Part shown: piece after piece, positions 35,364 through 43,982 of the stretch
How the letters are laid out: every line of letters starts with the position of its first letter
Numbering within the stretch: position 1 is the first letter of the stretch
Assembly (NCBI RefSeq): GCF_028688295.1
Contig: NZ_JAQTYM010000006.1
Coordinates: 19,261 to 67,827 of the forward strand
Direction: 5' to 3'
DNA: 48,567 nt
Origin: Sulfuricurvum sp.
GTDB taxonomy: Bacteria; Campylobacterota; Campylobacteria; Campylobacterales; Sulfurimonadaceae
Translations under genes and position numbers: made by a program
Notes under the pieces: model-generated
The model's database searches: none
Seen by the model: only the letters and a program-made list of their open reading frames with translations
Told to the model about the DNA's origin: nothing

Positions 35364-35902
35364 AAGCTCTCCAGATTGATGGGATAGTGTGTGGCGTATT
35401 GTAGAATATTTTTGAGGATTTTTTTCTCTTTTTGAGCGCTCCAGAGCATTTCATCCAATTGCATAAGGGTAAAATCGTCGCTTTCACAGAATGGTTTAAA
35501 TCCTAATTGTCGGTTGAAAGCGATTGCTGGGATATTATTGGTCCGGATATGCGACTGGAGTGTTGTTACACCCAAATGATTAAAACAGCGATCGATAAAA
35601 TAGAGAGTTACCGAAGCAATAACCCAAACAGAGGTGTTGGGATCGAAAAAGATTCCCCATGTAGCCGTTTCATCATTGTTTTGGATGAGGTGGATCCCGC
35701 CGCAGAGGGTATTGGTTTCAAACACAGCGTAATAGATTTTTCCGCTACAGGTTTTGAGTGATTCAATCCATCGGATATGATCGGTAAAATCGATCTCCTC
35801 TATATTCGTCGAAGCGTTGCGGATGGTTGTGAGATTACGGATATTTAAAAGATCCTGATGTTCTTGAGCCGTTAAATCGGTGTAATTTTTGAGATGTATC
35901 AT
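35360..35902 (-). CDS. GNAT N-acyltransferase, PseH-like
   Basis: A 180-residue GNAT-fold acyltransferase. Helix and strand segments fit the fold: IRNLTTIRNASTN near the start, the TWGIFFDPN strand region, VTLYFIDRCFNHLGV, and the FNRQLGF late motif. PseH-type enzymes acetylate the 4-amino group of UDP-4-amino-4,6-dideoxy-GlcNAc-altrosamine. It has that position in the operon, directly after pseI, and is the only PseH candidate here. The adjacent carrier protein, with which it is translationally coupled, suggests that its donor could be an acyl-ACP other than acetyl-CoA. I therefore leave the symbol blank. Confidence 0.82.
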   Translation of the reverse strand: MIHLKNYTDLTAQEHQDLLNIRNLTTIRNASTNIEEIDFTDHIRWIESLKTCSGKIYYAVFETNTLCGGIHLIQNNDETATWGIFFDPNTSVWVIASVTLYFIDRCFNHLGVTTLQSHIRTNNIPAIAFNRQLGFKPFCESDDFTLMQLDEMLWSAQKEKKILKNILQYATHYPINLESL

Positions 35903-36927
35903 ATCAGCTTTACGGAGACCATTGTTTTATCCAGAGGGGTACCGCGTTTAATGCAAGTAATTGCATGGGTATGCAGTAGTGTGTTTAAATGACGGGGATG
36001 AAGCCCCTCTCCTGGACGAATACTTCGGGTATTTTCAGCAGTAAATTTCTCTCCTTCAGCGATATCACGAATCGCAAAAAGACTACGTGCATACTTTTTA
36101 TCGCCCCCTTTGTAATCGGGATAACCAATCATTTTTTCAACACTGCGAATACTTTTAACTAAAGCAGTGAGCTCATCGGGGCTTAGAGAGAAAGCTTGAT
36201 CGGCAGAGGGGACGGAGGGGTCTGGGGTGAAATGTTTTTCAATGATTTTCGCTCCCAGGGCTACACCCGCGATACAGGCTTCAAGTCCTAGCGTATGATC
36301 GGAAAGACCGACAGTGACACCGAATTTTTGAGCCATATCGGGAATCGTAGAGAGATTCATCGATTCGGGTGGAGCGGGATAGGAGCTAGTACATTTGAGT
36401 AATGCGATCTGATTGTTTCCGACACTTCGACATGCTTCGATAGCGCGGAGAATATCCTCTTCGTTGGCAATTCCGGTGGAGATAAGGATCGGTTTTCTTT
36501 TGGCAGCGACATGTTGGATAAGGGGTATATCGGTAATCTCGAAACTGGCAATTTTATATGCAGGAACATTGAGTGATTCGAGTAGATCGGCTCCAGATAT
36601 ATCAAATGCTGAAGAGAAGAGGATAATCCCTAACTCATCTGCATAGGCTTTGAGCGGTTCATGCCATGACATCGGCATATGTGCACGTTCATAGAGATCA
36701 TAGAGATATTCACTGCTCCACAGATGCCCAGCTTTGAAACGCTCCTCTTTGACATCAATCGTGAGAGAATCAGCAGTATAAGTCTGAAGTTTGATGGCAT
36801 CGGCACCTGCTTCGTAGGCGAGTTTGACAGCTTTTTTTGCGAGATTAAAATCTTGATTATGATTGGCGGAGAGTTCGGCGATGATAAAGGTTTTTCCCTC
36901 ATTAAAATCAAAATGGGCTATTTTCAT
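35899..36927 (-). CDS. pseI: Pseudaminic acid synthase
   Basis: PseI condenses 2,4-diacetamido-2,4,6-trideoxy-L-altrose with phosphoenolpyruvate to give pseudaminic acid. The NeuB-type TIM barrel (about 10-260) begins TFIIAELSANHNQDF and contains ADAIKLQTYTADSLTID, PAYKIASFEI, and GLSDHTLG. The C-terminal SAF domain (about 280-342) has LFAIRDIAEGEKFTAENTRSIRPGEG. The AELSANHNQDFNLA and TYTADSLTID wording is typical of PseI rather than of NeuB or LegI. The start at 36927 overlaps the PseG stop (ATGA), which is preferred to an upstream ATG at 36948. Length 342 fits the family. Confidence 0.95.
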   Translation of the reverse strand: MKIAHFDFNEGKTFIIAELSANHNQDFNLAKKAVKLAYEAGADAIKLQTYTADSLTIDVKEERFKAGHLWSSEYLYDLYERAHMPMSWHEPLKAYADELGIILFSSAFDISGADLLESLNVPAYKIASFEITDIPLIQHVAAKRKPILISTGIANEEDILRAIEACRSVGNNQIALLKCTSSYPAPPESMNLSTIPDMAQKFGVTVGLSDHTLGLEACIAGVALGAKIIEKHFTPDPSVPSADQAFSLSPDELTALVKSIRSVEKMIGYPDYKGGDKKYARSLFAIRDIAEGEKFTAENTRSIRPGEGLHPRHLNTLLHTHAITCIKRGTPLDKTMVSVKLI

Positions 36928-37754
36928 GTTATATCCTCCATAACGCAATAACCGTTTATTTTTAAATACTCTACCATATCGTCCTGATTGGGTGCACTTT
37001 GAAGTGCACTGAAGGGGAGTCCCATGTAAATCGCCTCATGAGCGATGGTGCTAGGGGTGAGGATCGCTTTTTTACTTTGGTTCATGATGCGTGCGACATC
37101 GTTGGAATTAATAAACAGATGAACTTTTGGATGAGCTTTAGCGTAAGTTTGCAGTGCATCTAAATGGTGGTTTGCAGTGGTGGTCAAAATCGCGATTTGG
37201 ATATTTTCAGAAACACTTTGCATAATCTTACCAATCTGATCGGTCGTATCTGCTCCCCCCATCGCAATGAGAAGATCGTAGACTTTTTCTCTAACGATTT
37301 TTTGTTCGGCAATAAACTCTTCACGGATCAGAGTGTGCTCACTGCCGCACCACAGGATACATTCGATTGGCACCAAGGAGGTGTATTTTTTAGGGTCTGC
37401 GTAGATATTATGGTTGAGAAGAATATCACAATGGTGCTTTTGGTAGGTGTCATCAAGAGCAATAATTTCTACGGCAGTTTGCTCTTTGATCTGTTTTTCG
37501 AAGTGTGCATTGATTCCGTAATGGTCGAATATAACACGTTCAAACCCCTCCGTTTGGATAAGTGTTATGAGCTCCTCAGGGGTGTTTGTAGTGAGTGTAT
37601 ATAAAGGATAGGATATCTGCTCGATAATATTCCCTTCCAATTCCATACAAGCGAAAAAGATCTTCCCTCCCAGCCGTTTGGCAAGAACGAGATCACGCAT
37701 GATATGTCCTACTCCGATCGATGAGGAGCTGTCGGAACGGATAAGGGTTTTCAT
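36924..37754 (-). CDS. pseG: UDP-2,4-diacetamido-2,4,6-trideoxy-beta-L-altropyranose hydrolase
   Basis: PseG removes UDP from the bis-acetamido sugar before PseI acts. The GT-B-like protein has 276 residues. The catalytic H17 lies in SSSIGVGHIMRD, the known position in Campylobacter PseG. Further family segments are FDHYGINAHFE, IIALDDTYQKHHCDILLNH, and LIAMGGADTTD. The pathway order in the operon and the ATGA overlaps on both sides support the assignment. Confidence 0.95.
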   Translation of the reverse strand: MKTLIRSDSSSSIGVGHIMRDLVLAKRLGGKIFFACMELEGNIIEQISYPLYTLTTNTPEELITLIQTEGFERVIFDHYGINAHFEKQIKEQTAVEIIALDDTYQKHHCDILLNHNIYADPKKYTSLVPIECILWCGSEHTLIREEFIAEQKIVREKVYDLLIAMGGADTTDQIGKIMQSVSENIQIAILTTTANHHLDALQTYAKAHPKVHLFINSNDVARIMNQSKKAILTPSTIAHEAIYMGLPFSALQSAPNQDDMVEYLKINGYCVMEDIT

Positions 37755-38434
37755 AAATGGAGAGCTTTGTACATCAGTTCTGCTCGAATCCAGTCTTCGG
37801 GGGTGTCTATATCTTGCACGAGATGGCGAGGGAGAATGATAGGAATGCTATCTGAACCGAACATCGGCTGATTGGATTTATGTGCGAGTTTACTCCAGTA
37901 AAATTGTCCCGCATCTTGATACGCCTCTTCGAGATCTTGACTCCGTTTTAAAGCATTTTCAGGCCAGAACATTTCACATCGATTTTGCGGAGTAATTTTG
38001 AAAGTTCGTTGAATTGGAAAAGGCATAGAAGTGCATGAAAAAGCATGAACAGCATCTGATTTTTTTAATTTTTCAAAACCTTCACTAAGATAGGGTGCTT
38101 GCAATAAAGGTGCAGTTGCATAGATAGTACAAACATAATCAAATTTTTCACCCTGATCTTTCAACCATGAGAGCGTATGATGGATAACTGCACCTGTTCC
38201 CGTCAAATCGTCGCTAAGCTCTTTCGGACGTAAAAAAGGGACTTCAGCCCCATAGCTGAGGGCTATCTTAGCGATCTCTTCATCGTCAGTGCTTACAATA
38301 ATTTTATCAAAAAGTGTGGATGTTTTAGCCGCCTCAATACTGTAAACGATCATCGGTTTTCCGCAAAAATCTTTAATATTCTTTCGTGGAATACGTTTAC
38401 TGCCGCCACGGGCAGGGATTATGGCGATATTCAA
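37751..38434 (-). CDS. pseF: Pseudaminic acid cytidylyltransferase
   Basis: PseF activates pseudaminic acid with CTP to CMP-pseudaminic acid, the donor used by Maf. The nucleotide-binding start is NIAIIPARGGSKRIPRKN, followed by KIIVSTDDEEIA and DTPEDWIRAE. The frame opens at a GTG (38443), but a TTG at 38434 fits better: it overlaps the pseC stop (TTGA), has GAGGG eight bases upstream, and gives the N-terminus MNIAIIPARGG. Length is then 227 residues. Either start leaves the enzyme whole. ATGA overlap with pseG follows. Confidence 0.94.
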   Translation of the reverse strand: MNIAIIPARGGSKRIPRKNIKDFCGKPMIVYSIEAAKTSTLFDKIIVSTDDEEIAKIALSYGAEVPFLRPKELSDDLTGTGAVIHHTLSWLKDQGEKFDYVCTIYATAPLLQAPYLSEGFEKLKKSDAVHAFSCTSMPFPIQRTFKITPQNRCEMFWPENALKRSQDLEEAYQDAGQFYWSKLAHKSNQPMFGSDSIPIILPRHLVQDIDTPEDWIRAELMYKALHL

Positions 38435-39558
38435 AATGAACACCCTCGATAGGAATATTTTTCGATCACTTCTAGAACGGTATCGACCACGACTTTGGCA
38501 TCCTCCATAGACATCTTCTGATGGCAGGGGATAGAGAGCTCCGAGCGGTAAAAGTGCTCGGTAGTCATTAAACGTATTTCACCGAAACGTTCTTTGTAAA
38601 AGCTGTTTTTGTAAATAGGTTTATAATGAACCTGCACTCCAAGAGCACGTGATTGAAGTTCTTCAAAAATTTCCTCTTTGACACAATGGAGCTCAGGATT
38701 CAGTAGTAGGGGATAAAGGTGGCGCCCGCTTTGTTCATTATTAGGAATTGTAATTGTGGAGAAGAGTGGATGTTTGTCGAATTTTTCATCATAATAACGG
38801 GCAATATGTTCACGTATATTGATGAAACGATCGAGTTTGTGCAGTTGTGAAAGCCCAAGTGCGGCGGCAAATTCGGTGAGACGATAGTTATGCCCAAGAC
38901 TCACCATATCTGAATTCCAAAGATGCTTTTTGATGATACCGTGAGAGCGAAAGAGTCTAAGCCGCGACGCAAATTCCTCATTGTTGGTTACGATAGCTCC
39001 TCCCTCGCCGGTAGTGATCGGTTTGATCGCATGGAAGCTAAAGACAGTCATATCTGAAAATGAGCCGATTTTACGGTGATTAATATCGCTTCCCAATGCA
39101 TGAGAAGCATCTTCGATCACAAGAAGATTGTGTTTTTTGGCGATGGTTTTGATCGTTTCGATAGCGACTGGTTTACCGGCAAAATCGACAGGAACGATGG
39201 CACGGGTTCGGGAAGTGATAAGTGATTCGATGAGGTTTTCATCAATGTTACCGTCCATTTTCACATCACAGAAAATAGGTTTTGCTCCCAGTGCAACTGC
39301 CATATTCGAGGTCGCAACAAAACTGATAGGGGTGGTGATGATCTCATCGTTTTCTTTGAGTTCTGCAACTGCATATGCCCCTAAAAGAGCAGATGTAGCA
39401 GAGTTGAATGTAACACAGTAGCGTGCGCCGACATACTCGGCAATTGCTTCTTCAAACTCCTCGACTTTGGAGCCTTGAGTGAGGTGAGAACTGCGTAAGA
39501 CCTCAACAACAGCGGCAATATCATCCTCTTCGATGAACTGGGTCGAATAGGGCAACAC
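38431..39558 (-). CDS. pseC: UDP-4-amino-4,6-dideoxy-N-acetyl-beta-L-altrosamine transaminase
   Basis: PseC aminates the 4-keto sugar made by PseB, using PLP and glutamate. It has 375 residues. The catalytic lysine is K179 in SFHAIKPITTGEGG, and other DegT motifs are FNSATSALLGAY, PISFVATSN, and IEDASHALGS. The beginning, LPYSTQFIEEDDIAAVVEVL, and HLTQGSKVEEFE match PseC. The start is GTG at 39558, two bases after the PseB stop. It ends in a four-base overlap with pseF. Confidence 0.96.
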   Translation of the reverse strand: MLPYSTQFIEEDDIAAVVEVLRSSHLTQGSKVEEFEEAIAEYVGARYCVTFNSATSALLGAYAVAELKENDEIITTPISFVATSNMAVALGAKPIFCDVKMDGNIDENLIESLITSRTRAIVPVDFAGKPVAIETIKTIAKKHNLLVIEDASHALGSDINHRKIGSFSDMTVFSFHAIKPITTGEGGAIVTNNEEFASRLRLFRSHGIIKKHLWNSDMVSLGHNYRLTEFAAALGLSQLHKLDRFINIREHIARYYDEKFDKHPLFSTITIPNNEQSGRHLYPLLLNPELHCVKEEIFEELQSRALGVQVHYKPIYKNSFYKERFGEIRLMTTEHFYRSELSIPCHQKMSMEDAKVVVDTVLEVIEKYSYRGCSF

Positions 39559-39560
39559 GA

Positions 39561-40568
<1,008 letters not shown>

Positions 40569-40634
40569 TCAAACCCTTTTATTTAAAATAATTCTTCAAA
40601 AGTGTAGCTGAGTTCACTTGAAAAGCTTCTTGTC

Positions 40635-42614
40635 TTAGCCGTTGACTGCCATACTGATCTGTTGGCTGAGTGAGGAGAATTGATTGTTGAGTTTGCTGAT
40701 AATGGCATCATATTCAATAAAGCGTGATGTCATTGATTCATAGCGTGCATCGAGTAGGGCTTGACTTCGTGTTTTATTTGCAGTTAACGTTTTTGTCTCT
40801 TCTTTTGATGCATCGGTCAACATTGTCATAATTCCGCTGTAACCAGTGTAACGATCTAGCCAACTATTGAGTTGAGTAAATATACCATCTTCCCTTGAAG
40901 ACTCATTTCCATTTGTGTCGTAGGTGATTAATCCGCTGAAAAATTTTTCTGATTCAGCTGCGTCTTCTTTGAATTTATTAGCAAAGGTTGTTGCGTTGAA
41001 ACTCATAGTACCCGTTTCGTTAAGATCGATTCCGAACTGCGATAGTGAATAGCCATTGCTGTTTAATGATGTCAATAGTTTGGTGATTTCGCGGCGGATT
41101 CCCGTGATGGTACTATCACCATTGAAAATGCCTACTTTGCCATTTTCAACATCAGCTAAAGTCATAGAATTAAGTTGATCCATGAGCGTGTTATAGCTTG
41201 AAACCATGTTACTCATTTCATTACCGATTACATCGACATCTTGGGTTATATCAATATTGGTGCTGTCGCCATTTTGGAGTAGATTGATCGTGACTCCGGT
41301 AATAAGATCGGCAATTTCGTTGCTGCTGCGGGTGATCGTAATACCGTTGTATTTAAAACTGGCATCCGATGCCTGTTGTATCACTTCTGCTGGCGCATAG
41401 TCTATCATGCCGGTTGTCAGTTTTGTATCGAGAAATCCTCCGGTATCGGAAATGCTAAACGTAGCATCATTACCCGTAGCCGTTGATTGGAGGATGAGTT
41501 GGTACGAGCTTCCTACTTGTTTTATTGACGCAACGCTGCTTCCTACTGCGGTATTGATATTATCTGATAATTGTTGCAGGGTTGTCGTTCCATCATAAGC
41601 AATATTGTAAGTCGTTCCATTCATGGTAATGTTATAGGTTCCTGCAACACTTGGGGTCATATCGGTCGTTGATGCAAGAGCAGTGGAATCTACGGTAGTA
41701 AATGGGGTTGTGATGGTGTAGGGGGTTCCCGCAGTGTTGGCACTAATCGTGACATCATTACCGTTTATGGTTGCAGTATAGAGACCACTTGCATCGATTG
41801 CATTTTTGAAATTTGTTAGTGTTGTTGTATGATCGGTATCAAAATCAGCATTGTAAAGAACACCTCCGATCTCGACCGATATTCCCCCATCCGTTAGGGG
41901 TTGTGAGAGCGAAAATTTGGTTGATTGTGTCACTGAACTGGATGTAACCAAAGAACTGGTAGCAGTAAACGACCCGCTCCCTTTGATATCTTTTTGTTGA
42001 TAGAGTGCATAGTCTAAAGATCCGCCGGTTGAATCGGATAAGGTGATATTTTGAGACGTCCCTGTTGCATTGGAAGTTAAAACCATTCGATAATCATCAG
42101 TTCCTACTTGGAGAATTGATGCTTTGATTTTATCTCCCGCTTTGTTATTAATAGCACTTGCCAAATCTTCGAGCGTTGTAGAGGATGTATAATCGATACT
42201 ATAAGTTTTTCCATCGATTGCAAGAGACATGGCCCCTGTTCCATTGGCAACAAGACTGGTTTTAGAAGCAAATCTACCCGATTGACTAACGTATTGTTTA
42301 GCGAGTTCAGTATCACTGATAGAGAACGATTGAACCGAAACCCCAGCATCTGCAGTCACTTTTACTCCATCTGTTGTACCATTGACACTCCGTTTTTGAA
42401 ACGTTATATCTTCATCCAATGCGCTAACACTGCTTTTGAACGTAGAGAGGAGAGATTTTAGTAAATCTAATGCACTGCTTTTTTGCTCAGCAAGGGTGAT
42501 TTTATTCGTGATAGGGGTAATGCTTAATGCTTCATCATTTGCTTTTAGTTTATCAATAACATCTGATGTCAAAACACCAGACCCGATCCCGAGTGAATTA
42601 ATGGTTCCAGCCAT
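40635..42614 (-). CDS. fliD: Flagellar filament cap protein FliD (hook-associated protein 2)
   Basis: FliD caps the filament tip and helps flagellin subunits fold into place. It has 659 residues. The N-terminal coiled-coil (about 1-75) begins MAGTINSLGIGSGV. The C-terminal FliD_C domain (about 420-659) has GVTINLLQNGDS, NTLMDQLNSMT and a terminal coiled-coil ending SSLSQQISMAVNG. The centre holds three related beta-modules (about 127-203, 244-305 and 325-400), each with an IDGKTYxIDY-like strand and a TTLxxLxxxIN helix, like the Flagellin_IN motif. AAGGATTT precedes the ATG, and a sigma-28 promoter lies just upstream. Confidence 0.95.
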   Translation of the reverse strand: MAGTINSLGIGSGVLTSDVIDKLKANDEALSITPITNKITLAEQKSSALDLLKSLLSTFKSSVSALDEDITFQKRSVNGTTDGVKVTADAGVSVQSFSISDTELAKQYVSQSGRFASKTSLVANGTGAMSLAIDGKTYSIDYTSSTTLEDLASAINNKAGDKIKASILQVGTDDYRMVLTSNATGTSQNITLSDSTGGSLDYALYQQKDIKGSGSFTATSSLVTSSSVTQSTKFSLSQPLTDGGISVEIGGVLYNADFDTDHTTTLTNFKNAIDASGLYTATINGNDVTISANTAGTPYTITTPFTTVDSTALASTTDMTPSVAGTYNITMNGTTYNIAYDGTTTLQQLSDNINTAVGSSVASIKQVGSSYQLILQSTATGNDATFSISDTGGFLDTKLTTGMIDYAPAEVIQQASDASFKYNGITITRSSNEIADLITGVTINLLQNGDSTNIDITQDVDVIGNEMSNMVSSYNTLMDQLNSMTLADVENGKVGIFNGDSTITGIRREITKLLTSLNSNGYSLSQFGIDLNETGTMSFNATTFANKFKEDAAESEKFFSGLITYDTNGNESSREDGIFTQLNSWLDRYTGYSGIMTMLTDASKEETKTLTANKTRSQALLDARYESMTSRFIEYDAIISKLNNQFSSLSQQISMAVNG

Positions 42615-42644
42615 AGCAAATCCTTTTGCTTTTTATTGTTAGGT

Positions 42645-42671
42645 AAATCGGCCAAAAGGGTAAAAACTTTA
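42645..42671 (-). promoter_or_regulatory. Sigma-28 (FliA) promoter of fliD
   Basis: On the minus strand TAAAGTTT (42671-42664), an 11-base spacer and GCCGATTT (42652-42645) match the FliA consensus almost fully. The leader is about 25 bases. Same spacing as the promoter of the first flagellin gene. The pse operon lies 66 bases after fliD and could receive late-class transcription from it. Confidence 0.9.
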
Positions 42672-42750
42672 GGTTGAAAAGATAAAGCAAAAAAAGTTCC
42701 GTATCGTTTTCCTAAAATCATACTATCTTGCATTTATAAAGCGAAACCGC

Positions 42751-42756
42751 TATAAT
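42751..42756 (+). promoter_or_regulatory. Predicted -10 box of the SRP RNA gene
   Basis: TATAAT seven bases before the predicted 5' end of the RNA; the preceding stretch is AT-rich except for GCGAAACCGC. The position relative to the RNA supports it. Confidence 0.6.
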
Positions 42757-42762
42757 TCCACC

Positions 42763-42866
42763 TCTCCTCTAGACCTGTGCAAGGGTGCGTTTAGACATCG
42801 TGTCAGGGTAGGAATACAGCAGCACACCTAGACGTGTTTTGTGCCGCAGGTATCTGGGGGAGTCTC
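42763..42866 (+). ncRNA. ffs: Small signal recognition particle RNA (4.5S type)
   Basis: SRP RNA with Ffh targets membrane proteins to the translocon. The Ffh-binding helix 8 is easily seen: GTGTCAGG, then GGAA tetraloop region, then CAGCAGCACAC (about 42799-42828). The ends also pair: CTCTCCTCTAGACCTG near 42762 with GCAGGTATCTGGGGGAG near 42846-42862, as in the long hairpin of the bacterial RNA. Length is about 100 bases. The exact ends are estimated to within a few bases; no strong hairpin terminator follows, only a T-rich stretch (CTCTTTTCTACCCTTTT). Confidence 0.93.
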
Positions 42867-42937
42867 TTTTCTACCCTTTTAATCACACTCCTATCAAAAT
42901 CTCATAAAAAAGCAACCCTTAAAGAATAAATTTAATC

Positions 42938-42953
42938 TATAATGATCTATAAT
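42938..42953 (+). promoter_or_regulatory. Tandem predicted -10 boxes for the HDOD gene
   Basis: Two TATAAT hexamers (42938-42943 and 42948-42953) ten bases apart, about 40 to 50 bases upstream of the ATG. They could give two close transcription starts. Confidence 0.45.
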
Positions 42954-42991
42954 CCTTTCAGAACTATAAGAAATTATTTTGGAGAATTGCG

Positions 42992-43804
42992 ATGAGAATT
43001 GAATTAATGGAACAGATTGAGCACGTTCCGATGCTACCAGAAACCGTTCAAAAAGTAGAAGCGGTTTTTAATGATTCGAACGCTACGGTGTCCGATATGG
43101 CAAACGCAATTAAAGATGATCCGATTATTACGGCATACATTCTAAAAACTGCGAATTCCCCGTTATATGGTTTGAGCCGAACGGTCAACGATATCGCTAC
43201 TGCAGTTTCATTATTAGGTAGAGAAGCCGTTCGTACTTTTACGATCGCCTCAGCCGCAAATTCGTGTATGGAGCTTGATCTTTCACCTTATGGGATGAGT
43301 AAAGATACCTATTTGGCACGTTCACAGCTTCAAAATGCTCTTGTCAGTCGTTGGGTATCTAAAGTAGACCGTTCACTTCTCGCTCATTTATCATTGGCAT
43401 CATTTTTGTTGGAATTGGGTAAAGTAGTCATCAGTCGCTATTTAATTGAATCAAATCAGAGTGCTTTATTGAGCAGCAATTTAGAAAAAGGGATTTCAAT
43501 TAAGCAAGCGGAAATTGTCGCCTGTGGTTCAAAATCTGAGGACGTTACAGCAACCCTCTTTTTCCGCTGGAATTTTGATCCTGATTTGGTTCATTTGATC
43601 CGTTTTGCCAATGAACCCGAAGATGCGTCCGATCCCGAAACCCAAGAGATGGCAAAATTTTTGAAAGTAGCGAAAGAAGCGATTAGCCTGGATGGTAAAA
43701 TCACCGATGATACCCTCAAAAATGCCCATGAGCTTATCGAAGAGTATGGAATGAACCAAAATCTTTTTGATGAAGCGGTTGAGAAAGTTTTAGCAGCTGC
43801 TTAA
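42992..43804 (+). CDS. HDOD-domain protein
   Basis: A 270-residue HDOD protein. These proteins have an HD-like fold without the catalytic metal ligands and act in signalling. The N-terminal region begins MRIELMEQIEHVPMLPETVQKV and contains the typical segments DDPIITAYILKTANSPLYG and AVSLLGREAVRTFTIA. It has no attached EAL or GGDEF domain and no signal peptide. HDOD proteins of this phylum can be involved in motility or virulence control, but its role here is unknown. GGAG precedes the ATG. It is a single gene between SRP RNA and the secretion operon. Confidence 0.9.
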   Translation: MRIELMEQIEHVPMLPETVQKVEAVFNDSNATVSDMANAIKDDPIITAYILKTANSPLYGLSRTVNDIATAVSLLGREAVRTFTIASAANSCMELDLSPYGMSKDTYLARSQLQNALVSRWVSKVDRSLLAHLSLASFLLELGKVVISRYLIESNQSALLSSNLEKGISIKQAEIVACGSKSEDVTATLFFRWNFDPDLVHLIRFANEPEDASDPETQEMAKFLKVAKEAISLDGKITDDTLKNAHELIEEYGMNQNLFDEAVEKVLAAA

Positions 43805-43982
43805 TCTCTCTAATTCCAGCTTTTTCGTATTTATTCTCCTTTCTTTGCCCTTGCTTGGGCTAGTAATTAGTTAGGGGAGAGAACCTCAATTCCTTTTGAC
43901 TTATCTTATTCACTGTAAAGATTATTATGCTAAAATCCATCGTACTTAATTTTAACTTTTTTAACCAAGGTTCCTATATTTT

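Noticed and set aside
42763-42866. Reading the SRP RNA region as a short coding gene or riboswitch
   Set aside because: The conserved Ffh-binding helix and end pairing explain it fully, and it has its own TATAAT.
43805-43982. GCCC/GGGC pair at 43847-43860 as a terminator after the HDOD gene
   Set aside because: The stem has only four pairs and no T-run follows. The 178-base gap otherwise shows only AT-rich sequence likely to hold the secretion operon promoter.
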